A DNA stretch of 64,000 bases from Vombatus ursinus (taxonomy: Eukaryota > Chordata > Mammalia > Diprotodontia > Vombatidae), in contig NW_020954570.1 of NCBI RefSeq assembly GCF_900497805.2, positions 16,381,830 through 16,445,829 of the forward strand. Reading direction: 5' to 3'. The notes below the pieces were generated by a model. It saw only the letters and a list, made by a program, of their open reading frames with translations. It searched no databases and had not been told where the DNA came from. The position numbers and the translations under genes are program-made. Positions 1 through 10,349 of the stretch are shown here, piece by piece (the stretch's first letter is position 1; each line of letters begins with the position of its first letter).

Positions 1-830
1 AGACTTTAAGATTTTTATTAGCTAATATCTCATTTTGACATAGTATCTCAATTCATCTCATTCTTTCTCCCTCCCTGAGAGTCAATCTTTATAACAAAAT
101 AAATAAATAAAAATTGGGGAATCTATTTCAGCAAATCTAATCAACATATCAACTAGCTCTGGAATTTAATGTTGTTTCATAAAAATCATTTCTCTATCGG
201 AAAAGAAAGATGGAAGATTCATTCTTTTACATATTCTTTATGATCATATTTAGTCATTATAACTTCTCAGCAATCAGTTTTTATTTTGCTGTTTTTCTTT
301 CCATTAACATCATTATAGTCATTTAACAAATTATAGGTGTAAATATAGATATAGATACAGATACAGATATAGCTATAGATATGATTTTCATGGTTTGATT
401 TACTTTACTTTGCATCAATACATATTTACATCTTCTTGTGCTTTTATGATAAATAAAAAATTGTCATAGCTATCATTCCTTTTAATAATATCCTTTACAT
501 TCATATACTAAACTTTGTTCAGCCATTCCTTAATTTGTTGGCCTCTATTTCTAATTGTTTTTTATATCACAATTTTTGTTCTGCTGTGGATATGAGTCTA
601 ATACAGGCCTTTTATTTCTCTCTATTTTTTTTGTCATTTACTTCTTTATATAATTACAAAATGCTTTCCAGAAAGGAGGGGCTAATTTATAGCTCCATAG
701 CAGTGTTAAGTATTATTTTTATTTTGTTGTGGTTGGTAAAGGATGTGTTTAATACTTTTACTTTTTTACAGTTATTTTATATATTTTTTCTATTCCCACT
801 ACAAGATAAAATTTTGTAAAGATATTGTAT
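1..830 (-). mobile_element. Old L1 LINE fragment, ORF2 C-terminal region and 3' UTR
   Basis: Read on the minus strand, this resembles the ORF2 C-terminal region of marsupial L1. The plus strand carries degraded counterparts of 'cattcatatacca', 'ttgttcagccattcc' and 'ttgctttccagaa', which all recur in the better L1 copies at 9.4, 34.0 and 37.5 kb. The left end, with 'ctccctgagagtcaatctt', matches the 3' UTR type seen again near 48070. No long reading frame survives, so it is much older than the other L1 copies. It probably continues past the left edge. A short imperfect AGATAT repeat lies at about 343-381. The family call is confident; the exact limits are not. Confidence 0.6.
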
Positions 831-874
831 TTTATATATATGTATGTGTATACATACATACATATCTATGCATA
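826..874. repeat. TA/TG-rich simple repeat
   Basis: Short alternating TA, TG and TACA units sit between two L1-derived blocks. This is an ordinary microsatellite with no other signal. Confidence 0.6.
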
Positions 875-889
875 TTTTTTTACATTCCT

Positions 890-3480
890 ATTTAATTTTT
901 CAAAATTTTATTTTTCCCCAATTACATGTAAAAAATGTTTTTTAACATTCATTTTTTAAAAATTTTGAGTTCCAAATTCTTTTCTTTTCTTTCTCTTCCC
1001 CCCCTTTGAAAAGGAAACAATTTTATATAGCTTATACATGTGCAGTAATACAACATATTTCCATATTAATAATGTTGTGAAAAAAAACAAGCTAAAGCAA
1101 TAACAATAAAAAACATTAAAGAATATGTTTTGATATGTGTTTAGGTTCCATCAATTCTTTCTCTGGAAATGGATAGCATTTTTCATTATAAATCCATTAG
1201 AATTATCTTTGATCATTGTATTGCTCAGAATAGCTAAATCATTCACAGTTGATCATCATACAATATTGCTGTTACTATGGACAGTGTTCTCTTGGTTCTT
1301 CTCATTTCACTTTGCATCAGTTCATTTAAGTCTTCCCAGTTTTTTTTTCTTTGAGAGCATCCTGCTCAATGGTATTCCATCATAATTATATACCTACTTG
1401 TTCAGCCATTCCACAGTTGATGGGCATTCATTCAATTTCCAATTCTTTGCCACCACTAAAAGAGCTGCTATAAATATTTCTGTATGTATAGGTCTTTTTT
1501 CCATTTTACCTCTCCCTTTCCCTTTCTCCCAGTGCATTCTTTTCTTTCAGTTCTTAATTTCATAATTTTAAAGATAATAATCCCATCATATTCAATTTAC
1601 ACCCATGTCCTTTGTCTATATATACTGCTTCAAATTGCCCTAAAAATAGGAATATTATTAGGAGTAACAATTATATAGAAATTGAAACAGTTTAACTTTA
1701 TTGAATCCCTTATGATTTCTCTTTCCTGTTTACCTTTTCATGCTTCTCTTGAGTTTTGTGTTTCAAAGTCAAGTTTTCTGTTCAGCTCTGGTCTCTTCAT
1801 CATAAATGCTTGGAAGTCTTCTATTTCATTCAAAATCCACTATCCCCTAGAATAATAATACTCAGTTTTGCTGGGCAGGCAATTCTTGGTTGTAATGCTA
1901 ATTCCTTTGGTCTTTGTAATATATTTATTCCAAGCCCTCTGATCCTTTAATGTAGAAGCTGCTAAATATTGTGTTTTCCTGACTGTGCCTTCATGATATT
2001 TGAATGGTTTCTTTCTATCTGCTTGCAATATTTTTTTTTCCTTGAACTGGAAGTTCTGGATTTTCATTATAATAGAATTTCCATTTGCTGATCTCTTTCA
2101 GGAGTTGATTGGTACATTCTTCCCATTTCTATTTTACCTAGATTCTAGAAAATCAGGGGAGTTTTCCTTGATAATTTCTTGTCTAAGCTCTTTTCTTTTT
2201 GAACCTAACTTTCAGATCCAACAATTCTTACATTATCTCTCCTGAATCTGTTTTCCAGGTCAGTTTTTCCAATGAGATAATTCAATTTTCTTCTTTTTTT
2301 TCATTCTTTTGATTTGTTTATTGTTTCTTAACATCTCATGGAGTCTTTGGTTTCCACTTGCCCAATTTTAATTTTTAAGGAAGTATTTACTTCAATGAGC
2401 TTTTGTACCTCCATTTCCATTTGGCCAATTCTGCTTTTTAAGGCATTCTTTTCTTCATTTTATTTTAGTGAATCTTTTAGCATTGTGCTATTCTATTTTT
2501 AAGGTGTTTTCTTCAGTATTTTTTGTGTCTCCATTACCACGCTGCAGACTCTATTTTTTTCATGATTTTCTTGTATCACTCATTTCTTTTCACATTTTTT
2601 TCTGTACCTCTCTCATTTGATTTTTTAAAATTCTTTTTTAGCTCTTCCCAAAATTCTTTTTTTGGGCCTGAGATCAATTCACATTTTTCTTTGAGGCTTT
2701 GGGTTTAGCAGTTATGACTTTTGTTTTCTTCTGAGTTTGTGTTTTCATATTTTATGTCACCATAGTAACTTTATGGCCATGATCATTTTTTATTGTTTGC
2801 TCACTTTTCCAGCCTATTTCTTGACTTTTAACTTTATATTAAATTGTGCTCTGCTCCCAGGGTTGAGGGGGCACAGTCCCAAGATTTGTGATTTTATGCA
2901 GCTAGTTCTGGGGTTCTGGAGACTTTCAGTTCTTCCAAGGTGGTATGACCTGAGAGGAGGTGGCCTGTGCTCTGCTCTGTGAATGACCTCAAGCACTCCT
3001 TTCTTCTCTTGAGTGGTGACCAGAGTCCCTGGTCCTTTGTGGTGGCAATCTCAGATGTGCTAGTGTTCCTGCTCCTCACTGTGGAAATGCAACTCAGGAC
3101 TGTGACCCAGATTTGAGTATAGGCAATGCAACAGAGTACTATAACTGGTGCCAGCAAAGGGACCCTTGTAATCTTTTTCTGAACAGTTGTCCAACCTCTT
3201 TGCCACCTGTGAGCTGACAACTCAAGAAGCAGCAGCTTCTGTTATTGATTCAGTCACTTCCAAGGTCTATTGCTGGTTTGCTGGGGCTTGGCTACACTGG
3301 GAGAGGCTATAATCCAATCTCGCTCCAGAGTGATAGACCTTTCTTGCCAACCTTCTAAATTGTCTTGGGCCAGAAAATTGTTTCATGCTGTCCTTTTGTG
3401 GATTCTGCCCCTCCAGAGGTTCAATTGTTGTAATAAGTTCCTTGTATTTTGAATGAGAGTGCCATAATCTGACTTCTTTG
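890..3480 (-). mobile_element. L1 derivative lacking almost all of ORF2 (half-L1-like)
   Basis: Minus-strand order is 5' UTR (about 2720-3480), ORF1 (about 1749-2715), inter-ORF spacer (about 1500-1748), the last 115 or so codons of ORF2 (about 1137-1500) and the 3' UTR (890-1136). The joint near 1500 removes about 4 kb relative to the full-length L1 at 8897-15579, including the endonuclease and the reverse transcriptase. The spacer reads purine-rich 'gagaggtaaaatgg' on the minus strand right at the joint, and intact ORF2 copies carry a similar 'aaaatggg' there, so the breakpoint lies in microhomology. The 5' end lacks roughly the last 100 bases present in the copy ending at 41575. I see no clear target-site duplication. 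Confidence 0.75.
1749..2715 (-). pseudogene. L1 ORF1 remnant (RNA-binding chaperone)
   Basis: L1 ORF1p is the trimeric coiled-coil RNA-binding protein that packages L1 RNA. Here a minus-strand frame at 1840-2067 keeps the C-terminal domain: 'QADRKKPFKYHEGT', 'AASTLKDQRAWNKY' and a 'LPSKTEY' equivalent of the conserved YPAKL segment. Farther 5', the RRM portion at about 2070-2230 and the lysine/glutamate-rich coiled coil at about 2280-2700 are recognisable only as nucleotide similarity to the ORF1 at 5913-7044. The frame is broken several times, so it cannot be functional. Confidence 0.7.
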
Positions 3481-4274
3481 TCTAGGCAGTGCTATTAGAT
3501 TTGGCTTCATCTTTCCTGCTAACATGCCTCTACCCTGGATTTCTCACAAAAGGATTATGCTAATCCTGCTATCCACTTTTTATCTTCCATTGAAGGTCTA
3601 GTAATTAGTTGGAATGATTAAAAGTACCAATACCTCAGCTAATTTGTAAGGCACAACTTCTAGCCCATAACCTTACCTATTTAACTGTCCCTTTCTTTAC
3701 CTTCTCAGTTTGTGTGTTAATCAAGTATCTTCATAAAGAATCATTACATGTGTTGTCAATTTAATTGGATTAGGTAGAAAATGGAATAAAATTCAAGCAA
3801 CAGTTCAACTAATTTTTTAATTATCCTTTCCTTATATCAAAGCAGAACCTCACTGACACACCTGTTGGCTCTTCATACTTTTTGTTCATTGGCTCAACTA
3901 AACAGAAATTCACCCTGTGCCAACTTCCATTTTCCAGCAGTCTTCTATAAAATTTGGGTGTCCACACTAAGTTTGGCATTATTATGGTCCACTTTTTGGA
4001 ACAGGAAGCTTACCAAGTTGCCTATAAAGGGATAACATATTCACATTTGGAGAAAGAGCAGGTCCAGTCTCCCATAGTGATCAATACTGAAAAGCCCTGC
4101 CCTTTCAGACTGGGTGAGATGGGGGAACACATACTAGATTTATTAAGACCAAAATTGAAAAACTGAGAATGGCCCAAGTGCTTGGAATGCATTTGAACAA
4201 CTTATTTATGAGCTTGATAACACTATCACTTTGGTATTGTTATTGTGCTTTCCTGTTGATGTTAGAGGTTAAGA

Positions 4275-4310
<36 letters not shown>

Positions 4311-5127
4311 ATAAATCTTTGCTTTCTTCCTGTGTAAGTAAATAAATGATAGCCAGTGGCATAAGACTTTTTAGACACCATGTAATTAGAGTTGAGTGAG
4401 CTTTAGGATATCTATTAATGAATTAGCTGAGAAAACTCAATAAATGTTGCAAGTTCTCCTGTGGTTTTTTTTTTGAGGCATTTATCTCTGATGCTATTGG
4501 TAATAAAATAAATCTCATTTAAAAGAAAAAGAAAAAGGAGGAGGGATATGCAGACATTACTCCATATTGATCTGTCTGTGGTTGTGTAGAGAAGCCTGAG
4601 ATATCATTTATACTTAAAGAATATAGACTGTCCCTTTTCAATTTATAGAAAGACCACTGAGCAGAGAGAGAGAGACCAAGATATGGTAGTTAATTTCTAT
4701 GCCTTTATGTTTAAAGGAGACTAAAAATTGGTTCAATAGTACATATGCTAAGTAAGAGACTTCTACTTGTTTAGCATCTTTCTGTTATTTAATGATATTA
4801 CTATCACAAGCAAGGATAAAGATAAAATCATCTTTCAAAAAAATTGTTTTATAATTTGTTTTTCCCAAAGGACTCTTCTGCATAAAAAGTCACAGTTTTT
4901 TTTCTTCCATCTTCCATTTGCTACATTTATCTAATTCTTTTTTTCAGTTACTGATCTTTTGACTTTTCCCTATAATTTGATCTTAATTAATTAATTTGCA
5001 CATTTTCTGAACTTTCTTCTTCACTCATCATTTTATGTGGTGTTTAAACTACATGATGAGTATTTTTTTAGTCTGAGGAATTATGATCTTTTCCCCAGGG
5101 GCTTCATTTCCCAGATGTTAAGTCAAG
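3481..5127. other. No recognisable gene or repeat, apart from a GT microsatellite
   Basis: I see no coding signature in this stretch; the longest frames are short and lack any family resemblance. It holds the (GT)n tract at 4276-4309 and a small AAGAAA/GGAGGA purine patch near 4525. It may be host unique sequence or repeats too old to recognise by eye. Confidence 0.5.
4276..4309. repeat. (GT)n microsatellite
   Basis: About 17 uninterrupted GT units. Confidence 0.95.
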
Positions 5128-5143
5128 AAGTAAAGAAGTTCTG
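5128..5143. repeat. Target-site duplication, left copy, of the half-L1
   Basis: 'aagtaaagaagttctg' here is identical to the sequence at 8015-8030. The two copies bracket the element exactly: its 5' start follows this copy and its A-rich 3' end precedes the other. The first two A bases could belong to the tail. A 14-16 bp direct repeat is the expected product of target-primed reverse transcription. Confidence 0.92.
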
Positions 5144-5912
5144 GAGTGGAACGAAGATGGTGGAGTAACAGCAGTGACTTGCTTGAGCTCTCCCCCAAAC
5201 CACTCCAAATACCTGTAAAAATGGCTCTAAACAAATTTTATAGCATTAGAACCCAAAAAAAGAGAAAGTGAAAGAAATTTCCACCCCAAGACAACCTAGA
5301 TAGTTAACTAGACAGGTCTATCATGCTGGACTGGGAGGGAAATGCAAAGCTCAGCAAACCTGGAGCAGGCCTCAGAGGACTTAATTAGGGGAAACTGTGG
5401 CAGTTTCCAGACTTTTCAACCCCAAAACTCTAAAGACAACTTAGAAGGTCAGTAGGAAAAGTCTATGACTGCAGTGAGAGAGAAGCTCATTCCCAGCCAC
5501 AGTCCCTGTACAACCCTGGGGTGGGGGCTGTTTTCATAATTTCTGGCCCACAGTCTGAGGGGGAATTAAGTGGTTGATCAGAGGAGGATTGTAGGGATCT
5601 TTTTGCTGGTGCTGAGGCAGGATTCTCTTGCTTTCCTGTGCTTGGATCTGTTTCACAGTTCTGGGGGGCAATCCTGGGGTGAAGAGGAATGCTAGCATGG
5701 CAGAGCTTATAGTGGTGGTGGAGAGGGAATCCTCCTCACAATTCCAAGGCAGAAAAGAATGCTTGCGGTCACTCATAGACCACAGCCCAGGCCAGGAAGG
5801 GAGGAAACACCTCACCCTTGATCATTGGAAGAACTGAAAACTTACAAGTCCTTAGAAATATCTCTGAAAACAGCTGCACAAAACCCCTGAAGCTTGGGAC
5901 AGTACATTCTCC

Positions 5913-7044
5913 ATGCTGGAAGCAGACCACTACCTTAACAAAGAGTTTAAAACTCAAGAAATTGACTGGGATCATGAGCATAGTAAGACCATAGAATCTT
6001 TCTTTGGTGACAAAGAAGATCAAAACATACAACCAGAAGAATACAACAAAGTCAAACCTCCTACATCCAAAGCTTCCAAGAAAAATATGAATCAATCTCA
6101 GGCCATGGAAGAGCTCAAAAAGGATTTTGAGAATCAAGTAAGAGAAGTAGAGGAAAAACTGGTAAGAAAAATGAAAGTGATGCAAGAAAATCATGAAAAA
6201 CTAGTCAAAACTTGCTAAAGGACACCCAGAAAAATACTGAAGAAAAGAACACCTTAAAAAATAGCCTAATCCAAATGGCAAAAGACATCCAAAAAAGCAA
6301 TGAAAAGAAGAATTTCTTCAAAAACAGAATTGGTCAGATGGAGAAGGAAGTCCAAAAGCTCACTGAAGAAAATGCTTCCTTAAAAATTAGAATAGAGAAA
6401 TTGGAAGCTAGTGACTTTATGAGAAATCAAGACACTGTAAAACAAATCAAAAAGAATGAAAAATTAGCAAACAATGTGAAATATCTCATTGGAAAAACAA
6501 CTGACCTGGAAAATATATCCAGGAGAGAGAATTTAAAAATTATTGGACTATCTGAAAGCCATGATCAAAAAAAGAGCCTAGACATCATCTTTCAAGAAAT
6601 TATCAAGGAAAACTGCCCTGATATTTTAGAACCAGAGGGCAAAATAGAAATTGAAAGAATCCACCAATCTCCTCCTAAAAGAGATCCCCAAAGGAAAACT
6701 CCTAGGAATATTGTAGCCAAATTTCAGAGTTCACAGGTCAAGGAGAAAATATTACAAGCAACTAGAAAGAAACAATTCAAGTATTGTGGAAACACAATCG
6801 GGGTAACACAAGATTTAGCAGCTTCTACATTAAGGGACCGCAGGGCATGGAATATAATATTCCAGAGGGCAAAGGAGATAGGATTACAGCCAAGAATCAC
6901 CTACCCAGCAAAACTGAGTATAATCCTTCGGGGGGGGGGAAATGGACATTCAGTGAAATAGAGCACTTTCAAGCATTCTTGATGAAAACACCAGAGCTGA
7001 ATAGAAAATTTGATTTTCAAATACAAGATTCAAAAGAAACATAA
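5913..7044 (+). pseudogene. ORF1 of the half-L1, broken by two frameshifts
   Basis: About 375 codons in three overlapping frames: 5913-6218, 6212-6961 and a third ending at 7044. Domains in order: an acidic N-terminus; a long K/E-rich coiled coil with heptads at about codons 60-190 ('MEELKKDFENQVREVEEKL'); an RRM-like domain opening with 'ISRRENLKIIGLSES' and including 'IHQSPPKRDPQRKTPRNIV'; and a C-terminal domain with 'AASTLRDRRAWNIIFQRAK', 'YPAKLSIIL' and 'EIEHFQAFLMKTPELNRKF'. All four resemble L1 ORF1p of therian mammals. One frame change lies at about 6207-6215. The other falls in a run of ten G at 6930-6939, which could be real slippage or a sequencing error. No in-frame stops lie elsewhere. 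The start at 5913 is the first ATG in frame; an upstream start is possible. Confidence 0.85.
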
Positions 7045-7434
7045 AGAGGTAAATAGGAAAGAGGAATCATAAGGGACTTATTAAGATTGAACTGTTTACA
7101 TTCCTGCATGGAAAGATGATGTGCGTAACTCATGAGACCTTTGTTAGTATTAGGGTAGTTGGAGGAAAAAAATATATGTATAGATAGATTGATAGATTGA
7201 AGTCACAGGGTGAGTTGAAGTTGAGTGGATGATATCTGGAGAATAAAATTAAGGAGTGAGAGAGGATTGTACTGGAGAAGGAGAAAGGGAGAGGTAGAAT
7301 GGGGTAAATTATCTCACATAAAACAGATAAGAAAAGGCTTTTACAGTAGAGGGGAAGTGAAGGAAAGTGAGCGGGAATGAGTGAATTTTGTTTTCATCAG
7401 ATTTGGCTTAAGGAGGGAATAACACACACACTCA

Positions 7435-7539
7435 ATTGGGTATGGAAAACTATCTTACCCTACAGGCAAAAGGGGGGGATTGGGCAAGAGAGTGGGGAGA
7501 TGATACAGGGGACATTAGGGGAGGGAGTAATCAGAAACA
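7435..7539 (+). repeat. Internal direct repeat, copy 1 (L1 spacer module)
   Basis: Shares 'ccctacagg' and the purine-rich run that follows, ending at 'attcagaa'/'aatcagaa', with 7791-7900. The two copies are roughly 105-110 bp and clearly homologous but not identical. The module resembles L1 inter-ORF spacer sequence. Confidence 0.7.
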
Positions 7540-7599
7540 AACTCTTTTGAGGAGGGACAGAGTCAAAAGAGAGAATAGAATAAATGTGGGGACGAAAGG

Positions 7600-7790
7600 A
7601 AATATAATTCATTTTCCACAACATGACTGCTATGGAAGTGTTTTGCATGACTACACAAGTATAGCCTGCATTGAGTTGCATGCCTTCTCAATGAGGGTGG
7701 ATGGGGAGGAGGAATGGAGAAAATTTGAAACCCAGAGTTTTAAAAATAAATGTAAAAAATTGTTTTACATACAACTGGGAAATTGCAGGC
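7600..7790 (+). repeat. First L1 3'-UTR/tail module inside the half-L1
   Basis: The order 'acaacatgac', a TATA/TTTACATGA-like stretch, G-rich linker, 'gagaaaatttgaaac' and 'ttgttttacatacaactgg' parallels the L1 3' end at 24187-24350. It therefore looks like a complete L1 tail located internally, about 230 bp before the real 3' end. Confidence 0.65.
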
Positions 7791-8014
7791 AATGGGATAT
7801 AAAAACCTATCCTGCCCTACAGGAAAATAAAAGAGGATGGGGATAAGAGAAGGTAGGAGAGATAGAAGGGAGGGCAGATTAGGGGAAAGGGTATTCAGAA
7901 TGCATGCTGTCTTGGGGTTGGGAGGGGGATGAGATGGGGAGAAAAATTGGAACTCAAAATCTTATGGAAGTGAATGTTGAAAACTAAAAACAAATAAATT
8001 AATGAATGTTAAAA
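7791..8014 (+). repeat. Internal direct repeat copy 2 plus terminal L1 tail
   Basis: Begins with the second copy of the spacer module and ends with a different L1 tail type ('ggaactcaaaatcttatgg' then 'gaatgttgaaaacta'), immediately followed by the target-site duplication. Confidence 0.7.
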
Positions 8015-8030
8015 AAGTAAAGAAGTTCTG
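8015..8030. repeat. Target-site duplication, right copy, of the half-L1
   Basis: Identical to 5128-5143. Confidence 0.92.
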
Positions 8031-8092
8031 AGACTGATATTCCAGTTTCATATGACATAACACCAAAACATTATAAGGGCTGGACCCATTAT

Positions 8093-8119
8093 AGACAGAC
8101 AGACAGACAGACAGACAGA
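8093..8119. repeat. (AGAC)n microsatellite
   Basis: About six to seven perfect tetranucleotide units. Confidence 0.9.
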
Positions 8120-8324
8120 AGGAGTGAAAGTCACCAATATGGGCAGGTTTGTTTCTCCAGATTGGGCAAAGATAATAAATAACTCCTGTGGTAGTAAGTG
8201 ATGGTAAATATGAGCCCCATCATCCTCAGCCAGCTGTCTAGCTGAGATTTTATGTGTGCATCATCAGGAACATGTCATGGGTTTTAGTGAATTTTAATAT
8301 TTTTATCAACAGTTTACTTTTGAC

Positions 8325-8690
8325 ATTCATTCATTCATAAATGCTTTCAACAAATTCAATACTGATGAAATACTTTTACTATGTGTAATTCACTGTACTG
8401 AGTACTGAGAGATAAGTGAAGTTTAAAAGACCCAATACCTCTCCAAATAGAATTTACAGTCTAATAGGGGTAATAAGCCAACAAGTGCATAATAGATATG
8501 TAGAGAGTTAAAACATAGTTCATGGGAGAGATGGATCACTTGCTGAGTATATTGGTGAAGGTTTCATGGAGGAATGTATGATCTGGGATTTGAAGGACAG
8601 ATTAGATTTCAAGAAGGGGAGATGGGAAGATATGAAAGAAAGAACAAAAAGTGATGGTTATCACTGAATTCAAAAGTTGAAGGACAGTGT
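8325..8690 (-). mobile_element. L2 LINE fragment (3' part)
   Basis: The plus strand reads as the complement of an L2 3' region: 'cattcattcataaatgc', a degraded 'ctatgtg...cactgtactgagtactgag', then 'aatttacagtctaatagggg'. The same order occurs in the longer L2 at 59600-60700. It is old and non-coding. Confidence 0.7.
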
Positions 8691-8789
8691 TCCAATGAAG
8701 CATTTTGACATATTTTAATGTATTCCAAGATTATTATTTTAGCTCTTCCTTTGTAACTGAAGCTGGGAATACTAGTACAAATGTTACCT

Positions 8790-8896
8790 TAAACATGTTA
8801 TCCCCTCAAACTACCATTCTGTGTCTCCTTCACTGCTAAACTTTTAGAAATAGTAGTCTATGCTCATTATTTCACTCCTTTGCAACTTGGCTTCTG
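8790..8896 (+). mobile_element. L2 LINE fragment interrupted by the full-length L1 (left part)
   Basis: 'tgtctccttcactgctaaac' to 'tttgcaacttggcttctg' resembles the L2 ORF segment before the reverse-transcriptase core. The segment resumes at 15595 with 'caacctcattcccactctac', so the L1 landed inside L2. The last 15 bases are the L1 target site. Confidence 0.65.
8882..8896. repeat. Target-site duplication, left copy, of the full-length L1
   Basis: 'gcaacttggcttctg' is identical to 15580-15594. It lies next to the T-rich complement of the L1 A-tail. Confidence 0.95.
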
Positions 8897-9259
8897 TTTT
8901 TGTTTTTTTTATTTTTTTAAATGAATTTATTTTGATTTATCAACAATCACTTCCATATGCTTTTGAGTTTAAAATTTTTCTCCCCCTTCCTCCCCACCAC
9001 CCTCCCCAAGATAGCACACAATCTGATATGGGCTATACATATACATTCCTATTAAACATATTTTCACATTAGTGATGTTGTAAAAATTAGAACCAATAGG
9101 AGGAACCACCAGAAAGAGTTAAAAATAGCAAAGAGTATGCTTTGATCTGCATTCAAATTCCATAATTCTTTCTTTGGATGTGGATAGCATTTTCCATGAT
9201 GAGGCTTTCGGAGATGTCTTAGATCCTTGTATTACTGGGAAGGGTTAAATTTATCAATA
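8897..9259 (-). other. L1 3' UTR and A-rich tail
   Basis: On the minus strand this contains 'acatcactaatgtg', the G-rich stretch 'ggggagggtggtgggg', then the marsupial L1 end motif and an A-rich tail. The G-rich tract before the end is typical of L1 3' UTRs. Confidence 0.8.
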
Positions 9260-10195
9260 TTAGTCATCACACAATGTGGCTGTTATTGTGTACAATGTTC
9301 TCTTGGTTCTGCTCACTTCACTAAGCATCAGACCATACAAGTCTTTCCAGGTTTTTCTGAAGTCAACCTGTTCATCATTTCTTATAGCACAATAGTATTC
9401 CATTACATTCATATACCGCAACTTGTTCAGGCATTCCCCAATTGATGGGCATCCTCTCAATTTCCAATTTTTTGCCACCACAAAAAGAGCTGCTACAAAT
9501 ATTTTTGTACATGTTGGTCCTTTTCTCATTTGTATGATCTGTTTGGTATATAGCCCTAGAAGTGCTGTTGCTGGGTCAAAGGGTATGCACATTTTTATAG
9601 CCCTTTGGGCATAGTTCCAAATTGCTCTCCACAAAAGTTGGATCATTTCACAACTCCACCAAAAATGCTTTAGTGTTTCAAATTTCCAACATCTTCTCCA
9701 ACATTTATCATTTTCCTGTTTTGTCATGTTGGTCATTCTGGTAGGTGTGTTATGGTACCTCAGAGTTGTTTTGATTTGCATTTCTCTAAGCAATAGCAAT
9801 TTACACCATTTTTAAAATATGACTATAGTTGGCTTTAATTTCTTCATCTGAGAACTGCCTGTTCATATCTTTTGACCATTTCTCAATTGGGGAATGACTT
9901 GTATTCCTATAAATTTGACTTAATTCTCTATATATTTTAGAAATGAGGCCCTCATCAGAGACACTGATTGTAAAAATTCTTTCCCCATTTTCTACCTTCC
10001 TTCTGACCTTAGTTGCATTGACTTTGTTTGTGCAAGAAACTTTTCAATTTAATGTAATCACAGTGATCCATTTTGCTTTTTGTAATGTTCTCTATCTCCT
10101 GTTTGGTCATGAATTCTTCTATTTTCCATAGATCTGATAGGTAAATTATTCCTTTCTCTCCCACTTTGCTTATAGTATCAGCCTTTATATCTAAA

Positions 10196-10205
10196 TCATG
10201 AACCC
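10196..10205. repeat. Target-site duplication, left copy, of the SINE in L1
   Basis: 'tcatgaaccc', repeated at 10350-10359. Confidence 0.8.
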
Positions 10206-10349
10206 TTTTTTTGGGAAATTGAGGTTAAATGACTTGCCCAGGGTCACACAGCTAGTGAGCATCAAGTGTTTTGTCTGAGGCCAAATTTGAACTTAGGTCC
10301 TCCTGACTTCAGGGCTGGTGTTCTATCCACTGTACCACCTAGCTGCCCC
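10206..10349 (-). mobile_element. tRNA-derived marsupial CORE-SINE nested in L1 ORF2
   Basis: On the minus strand it starts 'aggggcagctaggtgg', includes a B-box-like 'tcaaatttggcctcag' and the CORE sequence around 'ctagctgtgtgaccctggg', and ends in a short A tract. A 10-bp target-site duplication flanks it. Transcribed by RNA polymerase III and moved in trans by LINE enzymes. It postdates the host L1. Confidence 0.9.

Larger units (their letters stand above)
5144..8014 (+). mobile_element. ORF1-only half-L1 (HAL1-like) retrotransposon, full length
   Basis: This 2.87-kb element begins with the marsupial L1 5' motif ('gaagatggtggagtaac'; compare the complement of 'gccatcttggctcc' in the full-length L1). 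It carries a 5' UTR of about 770 bp, one ORF1, then L1-like spacer and 3' UTR sequence, and ends 'gaatgttgaaaactaaaa'. There is no reverse transcriptase or endonuclease, so it must have been mobilised by L1 enzymes in trans. ORF1-only L1 derivatives are known in mammals as HAL1; whether this exact subfamily is catalogued I cannot tell. The target-site duplication is intact, and ORF1 shows only about two frame breaks, so it is comparatively young. Its 3' part is composite (see separate entries). Confidence 0.88.

Noticed and set aside
5769-6194. 141-codon minus-strand frame
   Set aside because: Antisense shadow of the half-L1 ORF1, which has clear family similarity on the plus strand.
7436-7846. 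136-codon plus-strand frame in the half-L1 3' region
   Set aside because: Lies across L1 spacer and 3' UTR modules; the translation resembles no protein family, and the nucleotide sequence is explained by L1.
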